Position numbers and translations under genes: made by a program. From an uncultured Clostridia bacterium (lineage in GTDB: Bacteria > Bacillota > Clostridia > Oscillospirales > Oscillospiraceae): a DNA stretch of 64,000 nucleotides. Position 1 is the stretch's first letter; every line of letters starts with the position of its first letter. Location of the stretch: assembly GCA_946061515.1 (NCBI GenBank), contig CAMGRL010000003.1:33175-97174 (forward strand), given 5' to 3'. This document shows, in pieces, positions 7,843 to 15,081 of this stretch. The notes beneath the pieces were generated by a model. The model had not been told where the DNA came from, searched no databases, and saw nothing but the letters and a program-made list of their open reading frames with translations.

Positions 7843-8526
7843 TTATGGGATTTCAATTCCGAGTTCCGCAGCAAGACCATCCAAGTACCTCAAGTGGTTC
7901 TGGATGGCTTGCGGATCTTTTTGCGCCAATTTTCCGCTTCCGAAAAGGTGATAGTACATCTGAAAGGCTTTAACCGCTTTTTCTGTCTCGCCGCGCCGCC
8001 CATAAATCATGGTTTCTTCCAGAAGGATCAAATGATTGTTTAATATGTCAAACTGCGGATATGCCCTGCGCAGGGCAAGGATGGCATCTCGGCTGTTGAG
8101 AGCCTCAAACGCCGGAATGACAAGTCCCTGGATCTGGCGCAGAATATCTGCAAGAATACAGTCTGGGGATCGGCGCAGATCGTAGCAAGCTTCCGCTTTC
8201 CCCTCAATCCTGCCCAGCCGGGACCGAATATTACATTCATACTCGTGATAGTATTTTTTCTTTACTTCCTCAGGATGAAAACTGCGGAGCATACATTCTG
8301 GAACACGGATGCCAATGTCGACGAACAGCAGGTGTGTTTCTCCTCGGTAGGCCTGTCCGAGTTGAAAATGGATGACCTGGGATATATCTTCGGAAACAAA
8401 TCTGTGCAGAGTGCGGCCATACTTTCTGAATCCGTATGGTTTGACGGCGGTATGTACAGCCTTTTCAATGGCGTCAAGTGTTTTGCTTGTATACGGTTTG
8501 GGATCGATTTGATTGATTCCGGGCAT
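7843..8526 (-). CDS. DUF4304 domain protein
   Basis: This 227-residue soluble protein has the pattern of DUF4304 in its N-terminal half ('GFRKYGRTLHRFVSEDISQVIHFQLGQ', then 'FVDIGIRVPECM'). The family is uncharacterised. The ATG at 8526 is chosen because GGAGG lies 8 bases upstream. A GTG at 8535 overlaps that site and is rejected. It is the cargo between spoIVB fragments A and E. Proteins like this often turn up among small cargo or immunity-like genes, but no partner toxin is visible here. Confidence 0.65.
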   Translation of the reverse strand: MPGINQIDPKPYTSKTLDAIEKAVHTAVKPYGFRKYGRTLHRFVSEDISQVIHFQLGQAYRGETHLLFVDIGIRVPECMLRSFHPEEVKKKYYHEYECNIRSRLGRIEGKAEACYDLRRSPDCILADILRQIQGLVIPAFEALNSRDAILALRRAYPQFDILNNHLILLEETMIYGRRGETEKAVKAFQMYYHLFGSGKLAQKDPQAIQNHLRYLDGLAAELGIEIP

Positions 8527-8610
8527 GAACGCCACCTCCGGATTTAGGATATCAAATGAAAAATGCTATGTAAAGCGGAAAGCATGAGCAGGCAGAAACG
8601 CTTTTCCGGT

Positions 8611-8758
8611 TTATTCCGCCGCGCCCGGCATTTTCTTTGTAAATACCCCGTACTCCCGCGAAGAGCTGTTGACGAGAACATGCGTCACCGCGCCGACCAG
8701 TTTCCCGTTCCGGATGATCGGGCTGCCGATCACGGGTGATTGGCATTATGGACAACAT
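8611..8758 (-). pseudogene. spoIVB 3'-end fragment, copy A
   Basis: On the minus strand this reads '(I)[20 protein letters not shown]', then a degenerate tail, and TAA at 8611-8613. It matches the end of the S55 peptidase SpoIVB, including the segment around the catalytic serine motif (here IGSP instead of SGSP). Its upstream edge (8731-8758) carries a junction sequence shared with copies B and C (ATGTTGTCC.TAATG.CAATCAC). No start or ribosome site suggests it is translated. Confidence 0.65.
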
Positions 8759-8771
8759 TTTTTGGTACAAA

Positions 8772-9482
8772 TTATTCCGCAATTTGCGGAAAAGAAAACA
8801 TATCAAAATTTCTGTCCCTCAGTGTCAATATTTCGTCATTCGTGAGGCCGGCATAGTGCAAACCGGACCATTTCATTGATTTTTCGGTAAAGCCCGATGA
8901 TTGAAGCGATTTGTAGCTACGCAAAAAATCGTATGCCTTTGCGCTGAGCGGCTGCTTATGTATAATTTGATTTTCTTTGAACTCGCCGACATAACCCTGG
9001 TTGTAAACGCCATGAGTATCCCGCACGAAAAACAAAACCGTATATTGATTTTCAAGTGCGTTGTACTCAATGTTGCTCAAGACCAGCGACCTGTCATCCT
9101 CAAACAAACGCTTTACAAGCGAAAAGGATCGCGTTTCGTATATGGATAAGCGAGTACGGACACTGGAGCCTGTTCTTTCAATATTCAAAAAATATTTTCC
9201 GTCTGCAGAGAAGCAAAAACCATCATCCTGCGAGCCGTCAACATCGGAAAATCTGAATTTGTGCAGCAGTTTTCTTTCCTCACAATCATAAACGGCAAGT
9301 CGGCCTTCCGTTGACCGCAGGACAAAAATATTGGAGTGCGGTTTGAAAGCTCCCCGGTAAGCATAAGGGATGTCCTTGAATTTTGCCAACTCATGATCGT
9401 CTGCATCGTACAAATACATTGTTGCGCCGTTACACCCAACTTTGTATTTACCATTATCATAAAAACCCCAGAAGCTTCTCAT
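8772..9482 (-). CDS. Beta-propeller-like protein of unknown function
   Basis: This 236-residue cytoplasmic protein has repeated short strands (YLYDADDHELAKF, LAVYDCEERKLLHKF, LSIYETRSFSLVKRL) spaced about 40-45 residues apart, as in WD40-like or quinoprotein propellers. The length would allow four to five blades. AGGGGAG precedes the ATG by 8 bases. It follows the PARG-type and ADP-ribosylglycohydrolase genes on the same strand, with gaps of about 90-110 bases. AT content is higher than in the core genes, which fits acquired cargo. Confidence 0.6.
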   Translation of the reverse strand: MRSFWGFYDNGKYKVGCNGATMYLYDADDHELAKFKDIPYAYRGAFKPHSNIFVLRSTEGRLAVYDCEERKLLHKFRFSDVDGSQDDGFCFSADGKYFLNIERTGSSVRTRLSIYETRSFSLVKRLFEDDRSLVLSNIEYNALENQYTVLFFVRDTHGVYNQGYVGEFKENQIIHKQPLSAKAYDFLRSYKSLQSSGFTEKSMKWSGLHYAGLTNDEILTLRDRNFDMFSFPQIAE

Positions 9483-9570
9483 TTTCTTCTCCCCTAACCA
9501 TACATAAATTATATCAGAGATAAATTTCCTTTCAAAGGGGGATCAAAGCAAAAACAGTTGTCCCTGTTTG

Positions 9571-10398
9571 CTAATTCTTTTCTTCCGAAAAGGCTTTGCG
9601 AAACACATCAAAATTTGTGCTCCGTTTTTCATTCTTTTTTATCGCAAAGGTAACACTCTTGAATAAAGCTGCGTATCCGTCATCAATCAGCAATTTTCTG
9701 AACATATTCGCCACCAGCTTAGGCGGATTATTGAATGCTCCACAGCCAAATGCGCCTAAAACCAGATGATCTGCGGCATTGGCAGCAGCGACCTCCAGAA
9801 TATTACGGATCCTGTCAAGAAAAACCTGCTCCAATTTTTCCATACTGACCGGCTCCTTTTTCTGCTTGTCATAATAGGGAGCTGCACAGCTGATAACATC
9901 CACATCATACCATTGCTCCGGAGCAAGATTCACCGGATAAAGGTCATCGGATTTGAATACCGTTACCTTTGGTGAATAGATAATTCGGTCTGAACCCATA
10001 TCTCCGGTATTCTTCTGATTCCATTGGTAATAGTGACGGGCAATATAGGGCAGAGTCAGACTTTCATAGAGGTTACTGCTGCGGCAAAGGCATTCCTCCT
10101 GCGCCATGGCCCCATCCTTCACCCCGCCTCCGGGCTTATATGCGTTGGCAAAGTTTAAAACCGCTGTTTTTTCTCCGGCTCTTGCCAATTTGGCAGCACA
10201 GGAAAAGGTCGTATCTTCTACAACAGATACCTCCGGCGTCTCTCTTTTTCGTTCACCGGTCATGGAAACAAAATGATCTAAATAAAGCTGCGTTCCCGCC
10301 TGCATCCTTCGGGTTTTCTCTCTCAGCGTCTGGTCAGATTTTACTTGAATTTGTGTATCCATAAAACACGCGCACAGTCCAATGGAGCTCATCATCAT
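9571..10398 (-). CDS. PARG-type macrodomain protein (TIGR02452-like)
   Basis: The protein carries the poly(ADP-ribose) glycohydrolase signature GGG-x7-QEE: Gly90-92, then Gln100-Glu101-Glu102. This is preceded by NFANAYKPG and followed by a macrodomain core ending in 'VLGAFGCGAFNNPP'. The pair of glutamates is the catalytic signature of bacterial-type PARGs, which remove ADP-ribose chains from proteins. The start is ambiguous among three consecutive ATGs and an ATG at 10362, and an AAAGGG site supports the cluster at 10392-10398. It lies beside a second ADP-ribose hydrolase gene, suggesting a shared task. Confidence 0.82.
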   Translation of the reverse strand: MMMSSIGLCACFMDTQIQVKSDQTLREKTRRMQAGTQLYLDHFVSMTGERKRETPEVSVVEDTTFSCAAKLARAGEKTAVLNFANAYKPGGGVKDGAMAQEECLCRSSNLYESLTLPYIARHYYQWNQKNTGDMGSDRIIYSPKVTVFKSDDLYPVNLAPEQWYDVDVISCAAPYYDKQKKEPVSMEKLEQVFLDRIRNILEVAAANAADHLVLGAFGCGAFNNPPKLVANMFRKLLIDDGYAALFKSVTFAIKKNEKRSTNFDVFRKAFSEEKN

Positions 10399-10511
10399 TT
10401 TCCCTTTCTATTTACATAATTGCCTGGTAAAGCAAAGCCATTACTATTGAATAAACAGATATCCATTTGCAGCACACGATAAATCACACCATGGGAAACC
10501 GAACTGTTCTT

Positions 10512-11498
10512 TTAGTATAGTACCCGCTCAAATGCCTCGACTCTCTCTTCCAGCCACTCATATCTGGACAGCTGTCTGAGCCACGCTTCCGGGATTCCGG
10601 TGCTGCCGCCTCGTCCATATACATATCCTGCAAGACTTCCTGCAACAGCTGCAACAGTGTCGGTATCCCCGCCGAGATTAACGGCTTTCAAAACACATTC
10701 CTTAAAGGACTTGGTTGTAAGAAGACACCAGAGTGCGGCTTCCAGTGTTTTTACAACGTATCCTGTACTCTGTATCTCGTCTTCTTCCAGTTTTTCAAAA
10801 TCCTCCAGTTTTTCCAAACGCCGGTACGGCCATAAGGCTGCTGCCTGGTATTTATCTGATCCATTCTCATAATGGAAAAATCCACGATCAATTCCGCGCT
10901 GTAAAACTGTACGAACGTCTTCACCGGCATCTGCCTTCAAAAGTTCATCTACGAGAAATGCGTAGAGTCCGCATCCTGTAAGGCTGATCGGATGAGAATG
11001 GGTCAGGCGGGAAACATTGTGAATCACTTCCACTTTTTCCTCATCCAAGGTCTGTTCGTCCTTCAGGACATATAAAACTGCCGGCAGGATTCTCATCAAT
11101 GAACCATTTCCGTTGGAGCGTTCACCATCTTCGCCGCATTTCAGTACCTCGAAACCATGGGTATAGTTCATGATTGCACGCCGGCATACCATTCCAACGT
11201 CAAATACCTTTCCATGGGGAGTGTATGTTTTATTGTAAAGAAGCCATTCTTTAAACCGCTTCATCATATTTTCGTAATCAATTCCATGTTTCAGACTGTC
11301 CATCGTGGCCAGTGTCATACTGGTATCATCGGACCATGTACCGGCCTCCTGATAATGGGTTCCGAAACCGGTCATGTCTGTCACTGGGTTCTCTCTCAAT
11401 TTATTGCGGGATTTAAACTCAGCCGGTACGCCGAGAGCGTCACCAACCATCAATCCCCAGAGACCGTCCATTCTGTTTCTGTTCTTTGTCATCATCAT
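10512..11498 (-). CDS. ADP-ribosylglycohydrolase family protein
   Basis: DraG/ARH-type hydrolases use two metal ions to remove ADP-ribose from protein side chains, nucleic acids or small molecules. The 328-residue protein shows the family motifs in order: GLMVGDALGVPAEF (about 15-28), GTWSDDTSM (53-61, metal ligands), NGNGSLMRI (about 130), and LGGDTDTVAAVAG near residue 280 (second metal cluster). It is full length. An AAGGTGG site precedes a run of three ATGs. The neighbouring PARG-type gene on the same strand makes an ADP-ribose reversal module likely. Confidence 0.88.
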   Translation of the reverse strand: MMMTKNRNRMDGLWGLMVGDALGVPAEFKSRNKLRENPVTDMTGFGTHYQEAGTWSDDTSMTLATMDSLKHGIDYENMMKRFKEWLLYNKTYTPHGKVFDVGMVCRRAIMNYTHGFEVLKCGEDGERSNGNGSLMRILPAVLYVLKDEQTLDEEKVEVIHNVSRLTHSHPISLTGCGLYAFLVDELLKADAGEDVRTVLQRGIDRGFFHYENGSDKYQAAALWPYRRLEKLEDFEKLEEDEIQSTGYVVKTLEAALWCLLTTKSFKECVLKAVNLGGDTDTVAAVAGSLAGYVYGRGGSTGIPEAWLRQLSRYEWLEERVEAFERVLY

Positions 11499-11806
11499 AT
11501 CTCACACCACCTTCTCACACTTCCTGCATTTTGCAGTCCCTATTTCTTCCGGAATCTTGATTTGCTGCGTTTTTTGATCTCCCTCAATTCACTCCTCTCA
11601 TCTCTTAACCCTTGCAGTTCTCCTTAACGGTGATTCAAGTATACAAAAGGGAAAAGGAAGTATGGTCGCCTGCGAAGCGACATTTTCACAATCTGGCTGC
11701 AATTGCCCGTCAAAGTGAATACGGATATCCATTTGCTGCACATTTTTATTCAGTATATCATAACCACAGAAAAAAGCCAGAAGCTTTCCCGCCTCCGGCA
11801 TCCATA
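11499..11806. other. Intergenic stretch with promoter-like and terminator-like motifs
   Basis: No convincing gene is seen. A minus-strand open frame of about 44 codons from ATG at 11732 lacks a ribosome site and recognisable content. An extended -10 (TGATATACT, about 11750) faces the minus strand. At 11775-11800 lies GCCAGAAGC...GCCTCCGGC, the terminator-like motif that follows copy B. The segment 'atatccatttgc.gcaca' at about 11725 recurs at 10463-10477, hinting at an old duplication. Confidence 0.4.
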
Positions 11807-11954
11807 TTATCCCGCCGCATCCGGCATATTCTCAATCAATATCACATACCCTTTCGTCGGATCATTCACAAGAACGTGCGTCACCGCGTCCACCAGCTTT
11901 CTGTTCTGCAAAATCGGACTGCCGCTCACGCGTGATTGTCATTAGGGACAACAT
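11807..11954 (-). pseudogene. spoIVB 3'-end fragment, copy B
   Basis: The minus-strand translation gives VSGSPIL, then [18 protein letters not shown], and ends in NMPDAAG and TAA. This is the C-terminal part of SpoIVB including the catalytic SGSP serine. Upstream it joins the same 22-base junction sequence (ATGTTGTCCCTAATGACAATCAC) as copies A and C. It follows the cargo gene at 12008-12667 and precedes a terminator-like hairpin. Confidence 0.7.
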
Positions 11955-11970
11955 TTTTTTAGGCGCAAAA

Positions 11971-11997
11971 CAGCCATGCACCAGGAATGCATGGCTG
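11971..11997 (-). terminator. Hairpin terminator of the 12008-12667 gene
   Basis: CAGCCATGCA and TGCATGGCTG form a perfect 10-bp stem around a 7-base loop. On the minus strand the stem is followed by TTTT. It lies just after the stop codon of the gene at 12008-12667. Confidence 0.7.
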
Positions 11998-12007
11998 CCA
12001 CATATCA

Positions 12008-12667
12008 TCAAAAGACGGAAATCATATTGTGTTGCTCACACAAAAGACGGTCATAAAACTCAATCAAATCCCACAATTCCTCGCTGCCGTTTTCTTTACT
12101 AAGCTTCTTTTCGTTTTTCGTCAGTTTCCTCCTGATTGCATCAAGAAGCTTTGGACAATCCATTGCAAATGTTGCAGCTCCTCTTTTCTCATATGCAAGT
12201 TGTGTCACAATAAATATGAGAGCATGAAGCAAAACGTAGGCATCATTGCCATTGTCTTCCACAATTTGAAGAACAGCGTTTTGCACATCAGTGTCAAAAT
12301 GAGCATCTTTATTTTCTGCATGGTAATCATACAAAACCTCTGCATTAGGGCCCAATAACGGCATGGGAATTTCACCGTCGTCCGACCTATGTTCCGCATA
12401 AGGCGGTAATCCTATCACAAAGTCCGCCAGCTTATTTTTATTTATTGCGAGCTCAAACCATTTTTCAGCATAGATTCGGGCTTGTAGCGTACTCATATCC
12501 GTCACTTCCCCTTGAGTAAACGCTGAATAAATCGCCTGCGGCGTCTCGCGGAAAATTTGCGCCCTGATTTCGTCACTTTTTCTTGCAATACACAAAGTAT
12601 TCCTGCAAAAAAGTGCCATCATCAGAACGCAAATTTTCTCGCGATCCGCTCTTGCCGATTTAATCAT
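12008..12667 (-). CDS. Unrecognised soluble cargo protein
   Basis: This 219-residue protein, predicted soluble, has no motif I recognise. It is rich in helices and charged residues and has a fairly low GC content compared with the core operons. A TATAAT preceded by GTATGC lies about 30 bases upstream. The same GTATGCTAT.AT string precedes the gene at 12919-13275, so the two cargo genes appear to share promoter ancestry. The ribosome site is weak and the start could lie at an internal ATG about 15 codons downstream. Confidence 0.5.
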   Translation of the reverse strand: MIKSARADREKICVLMMALFCRNTLCIARKSDEIRAQIFRETPQAIYSAFTQGEVTDMSTLQARIYAEKWFELAINKNKLADFVIGLPPYAEHRSDDGEIPMPLLGPNAEVLYDYHAENKDAHFDTDVQNAVLQIVEDNGNDAYVLLHALIFIVTQLAYEKRGAATFAMDCPKLLDAIRRKLTKNEKKLSKENGSEELWDLIEFYDRLLCEQHNMISVF

Positions 12668-12716
12668 CGTTTACTTGAGTTTGATGCATTTATTATAGCA
12701 TACAATTGCGAAAAAA

Positions 12717-12741
12717 GACAGGGGCAAAATCTGCCCCTGTC
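12717..12741 (-). terminator. Hairpin terminator after copy C
   Basis: GACAGGGGCA and TGCCCCTGTC pair perfectly around a 5-base loop. On the minus strand the stem is followed by TTTTTT. It separates copy C from the promoter of the next cargo gene. Confidence 0.75.
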
Positions 12742-12747
12742 AAAAAT

Positions 12748-12895
12748 TCACCCCGCCGCATCCAGCATATTTTCAATGAAAATCCCATACCCTCGCGTCG
12801 GATCATTCACAAGAACATGGGTCACAGCCCCCACCAGCTTTCCATCCTGGATGATCGGACTGCCCGACACGAGTGATTGTCATTAGGGGCAACAT
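12748..12895 (-). pseudogene. spoIVB 3'-end fragment, copy C
   Basis: The minus strand encodes [19 protein letters not shown], then [21 protein letters not shown] and a TGA stop at 12748-12750. This is an intact match to the SpoIVB C-terminus, catalytic serine included. The upstream edge is the shared junction (ATGTTGCCCCTAATGACAATCAC). No full peptidase domain or translation start is present. Confidence 0.72.
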
Positions 12896-12918
12896 AATCG
12901 AGGAATGTATTACATCTG

Positions 12919-13275
12919 TTATTTTAGCTTATTTCCATCCGAGTCCAGTCCATAGGCTGCATACGCCTGTTCCCAATCGAGACCACCACGCTGGAACATT
13001 TGCTGTGCCTGATAGCGAGCGTCATTCAGATTTTCCGAGGTTGTCCGCTTGTATTTGAAAGCGCGTTCGTCCTCGGATTTATCAGCCAATTTTTGCACTT
13101 GTTCGAAGGAAATCGGTTCTCCTGCCTTAGATAAATAGTATCCTTTGTCTCCACCAATCACACAGGCTTTGAAAAGCGCATCGTAAAATCGATGTGTCTT
13201 TAAGTCAATAATAACAGCAGCATAATGTTGGCTGTCCAAAAATGACGAAATAAACAATTCCTTGTAGTTCATCAT
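12919..13275 (-). CDS. Unrecognised small cargo protein
   Basis: This protein of about 118 residues starts at one of two tandem ATGs (13275 or 13272) behind a strong GAGGAGGTG site. The N-terminal half is beta-rich ('HYAAVIIDLKTHRFYDALFKAC'), and the C-terminal part is helical with many Gln/Ala. No family is recognised. It lies between spoIVB fragments C and D with its own promoter (TATCAT preceded by GTATGC) and is bracketed by terminators, so it is transcribed as a single-gene cassette. Confidence 0.55.
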   Translation of the reverse strand: MMNYKELFISSFLDSQHYAAVIIDLKTHRFYDALFKACVIGGDKGYYLSKAGEPISFEQVQKLADKSEDERAFKYKRTTSENLNDARYQAQQMFQRGGLDWEQAYAAYGLDSDGNKLK

Positions 13276-13332
13276 CACACCTCCTCAATGCAAATTCTTG
13301 TTGAATTCATGATAGCATACAGCAAATAAAAA

Positions 13333-13357
13333 TGCCAGAGGCAAAATACCTCCGGCA
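13333..13357 (-). terminator. Hairpin terminator after copy D
   Basis: TGCCAGAGG and CCTCCGGCA form a 9-bp stem with one mismatch. A T-rich run follows on the minus strand. Its left arm matches the boundary motifs at 6108-6118 and 11776-11786. Confidence 0.6.
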
Positions 13358-13362
13358 CTGTT

Positions 13363-13510
13363 TTATCCCGTCGCATCCAGCATATTTTCAATAAATATCC
13401 CATACCCTCTCGTCGGGTCATTCACCAGCACATGTGTCACAGCCCCCACCAGCTTTCCATCCTGGATGATCGGGCTGCCGCTCATTCCCCGCACGATTCC
13501 GCGCAGCCAG
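13363..13510 (-). pseudogene. spoIVB 3'-end fragment, copy D (best preserved)
   Basis: The minus strand encodes [17 protein letters not shown], then [20 protein letters not shown] and [10 protein letters not shown] with TAA at 13363. This matches the end of the SpoIVB S55 peptidase, and GMSGSP contains its catalytic serine. It extends about eight residues further upstream than copies A-C and lacks their junction sequence. An open frame runs back to 13575, but its first 24 residues do not resemble SpoIVB. It lies directly behind the anti-sigma gene. Confidence 0.72.
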
Positions 13511-13577
13511 ATCAGAGAGGGGGTAGAGAGAACAGACAGGAGCTGATGAGCCGGGAGGAAAACCAATCCGCGCATGT

Positions 13578-14399
13578 TCAGCCCCGGCCCAAATTCAGGA
13601 TGCCGATGTTGAAATCGGGGTCGTATTCATACAGCTCATCCGTCACGTCAATTTCCAGTTCTTTTGCGATGTGCTCCAGCGTTTCAAAACCGGCTGTGCC
13701 GCTGACGGTCAGCAGATAGCCGTATTCTTCGCTGAACAGAAGTACATAGTTCACTTTGGCAAGGGCTCCGGCTGTGCCGGAGGGGTCCCAGGCCGCAGTC
13801 AGCTCCCTGACCGAAAGGCCGTCCCATTGTTCCTCCTTTACCACTTCCACCTGGCCGTTGACAACCAGCTGATAGCCGGGGGCGGCATAGCCGATGCTGA
13901 TGTCATACAGAATATCCTCATCGTCCCAATGGCCGCATTTCTGATACCAGCCCTCCTCATCTACGATGTCCGGGTCCAAAACCATGAGCTCTGCAGGCAC
14001 CCAATGGGGCTTGAAGCGGATCTTGCGCGGGGCGGATTCACAGTCAAAGCCGATCACCATTCCTGCGTCCGGATAGTACATCCCCACGTCAAATTTCTCC
14101 CCGGCCGCGTTTTGCTCTGCCCATGTGCCTTTCACAGTTTCCGACGCTTCGGGCCTTCGCCATGTGAAGCCAAAGAGGCCCAGCGCGTAAGCGCTGAGGG
14201 TAAAAAGGGACAGCAGCACGGCGGCGATCAAAACGATACGCACCGTTCTGCCCAGAACATAGCGGCGGTGCCTTGACCCGGATGTGATCTGCGCCATGAC
14301 CCGCGCTTCGATCCGCTTGGCCGTTTCCCCGTCAAAGCCCGCAAAATCCACATCCTCCGGGAAACACTCAGCGGCCATATCCGCAACCGCAATCTTCAC
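13578..14399 (-). CDS. Membrane anti-sigma-like protein (DUF4367-type)
   Basis: This 273-residue protein probably has a cytoplasmic N-terminus (about 1-50), one transmembrane helix (about 53-75) and an extracytoplasmic beta-rich domain resembling DUF4367 (ending in '[22 protein letters not shown]'). It starts at a GTG behind AGAGGGGGAT and overlaps the ECF sigma gene by 32 bases, so the two are translationally coupled. That layout suggests it binds and restrains the sigma factor and senses something outside the membrane. The last residues run up to SpoIVB fragment D. Confidence 0.7.
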   Translation of the reverse strand: MKIAVADMAAECFPEDVDFAGFDGETAKRIEARVMAQITSGSRHRRYVLGRTVRIVLIAAVLLSLFTLSAYALGLFGFTWRRPEASETVKGTWAEQNAAGEKFDVGMYYPDAGMVIGFDCESAPRKIRFKPHWVPAELMVLDPDIVDEEGWYQKCGHWDDEDILYDISIGYAAPGYQLVVNGQVEVVKEEQWDGLSVRELTAAWDPSGTAGALAKVNYVLLFSEEYGYLLTVSGTAGFETLEHIAKELEIDVTDELYEYDPDFNIGILNLGRG

Positions 14400-14937
14400 A
14401 GCTGATCCCCCTCTCTTCCAGATAGCTTTTCAGCTTCTCCCTTCCCCGGGATAATCGCTGCCGCACCGCGGCGGGACTGAGCTCCAGCGCGGCAGCGATC
14501 TCCTCGGTTTTCTGATACAGAAAATAGTAGCGCCGGAAGATGGAACGGTCCGGCTCCGGCAATTCATCCGCCGCCTGGCGCGTCAGGCGGCAAACATCTT
14601 TTTTCAACATTTCCTCCTCCAGGTCAGGGGAGGAGAGAATCATATAATCTTCCTCCAGCGGAACGGACAGGTGCAGATTCCGCAGCTTGTTTTTGGCCAG
14701 ATTACGGGTGACTGCGGCCAGGTAGGCTTTCAGCTTTCCCTCCTCCACCTGGCCGGCGTGGTTCCAAAGGGCGAGAAAGGCGTCGGCGGCGATCTCTTCC
14801 ACGTCCTCCGGCTGAAGCGGGGGAATGGTAATATTCGCCGCGATGGTGCAGATATAGGCGCTGTATGTTTTTATGATTTCGGACAAAGCGCGGCTGTCTC
14901 CGGCCGCGAGGCGCGCTGAAAGGCGTTTTTCGTTCAA
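14368..14937 (-). CDS. ECF-type RNA polymerase sigma factor
   Basis: The protein has the region 2 pattern (SEIIKTYSAYICTIAANI, then 'EDVEEIAADAFLALW', the sigma2 core) and the region 4 helix-turn-helix (TEEIAAALELSPAAVRQRLSRGREKL). I place the start at TTG 14937 (190 residues), because AAGGAG lies 11 bases upstream. An ATG at 14970 has no ribosome site and falls at or before the predicted transcription start. Divergent, near-identical promoter-like sequences upstream suggest it activates both itself and the lipoprotein gene at 15082. Confidence 0.82.
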   Translation of the reverse strand: MNEKRLSARLAAGDSRALSEIIKTYSAYICTIAANITIPPLQPEDVEEIAADAFLALWNHAGQVEEGKLKAYLAAVTRNLAKNKLRNLHLSVPLEEDYMILSSPDLEEEMLKKDVCRLTRQAADELPEPDRSIFRRYYFLYQKTEEIAAALELSPAAVRQRLSRGREKLKSYLEERGISCEDCGCGYGR

Positions 14938-14970
14938 AACGGCACCCGCTCCTTTCTTCTCGTTTATCAT

Positions 14971-15046
14971 AACACGGCTGGACAGCATTTTGTGACAGGA
15001 TTTCCAAAAATATTTTTTCTGTCACAATTTTCTGTCTTCCGGTTTT
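14971..15046. promoter_or_regulatory. Divergent ECF-type promoters between sigma and lipoprotein genes
   Basis: Both strands carry CTGTCACAA followed 4 bases later by CTGTC. The -35-like TGTCACA (minus strand 14991-14997, plus strand 15020-15026) is followed after 14 bases by CGTGTT (minus, 14971-14976) or GGTTTT (plus, 15041-15046). The two -35 elements form an inverted repeat TTGTGACAG-N20-CTGTCACAA. Starts predicted from these agree with the TTG start of the sigma gene and the ATG at 15082. Confidence 0.6.
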
Positions 15047-15081
15047 CTGAGTAACAGAGAACGGAAGGAGGAAAACAGCCG

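Noticed and set aside
8552..8806. Minus-strand frame of 84 codons near copy A
   Set aside because: It runs through the SpoIVB fragment in the wrong frame and has no ribosome site or recognisable content.
11598..11801. Possible small minus-strand gene between the ARH gene and copy B
   Set aside because: No ribosome site and no recognisable content. An extended -10 nearby is the only support.
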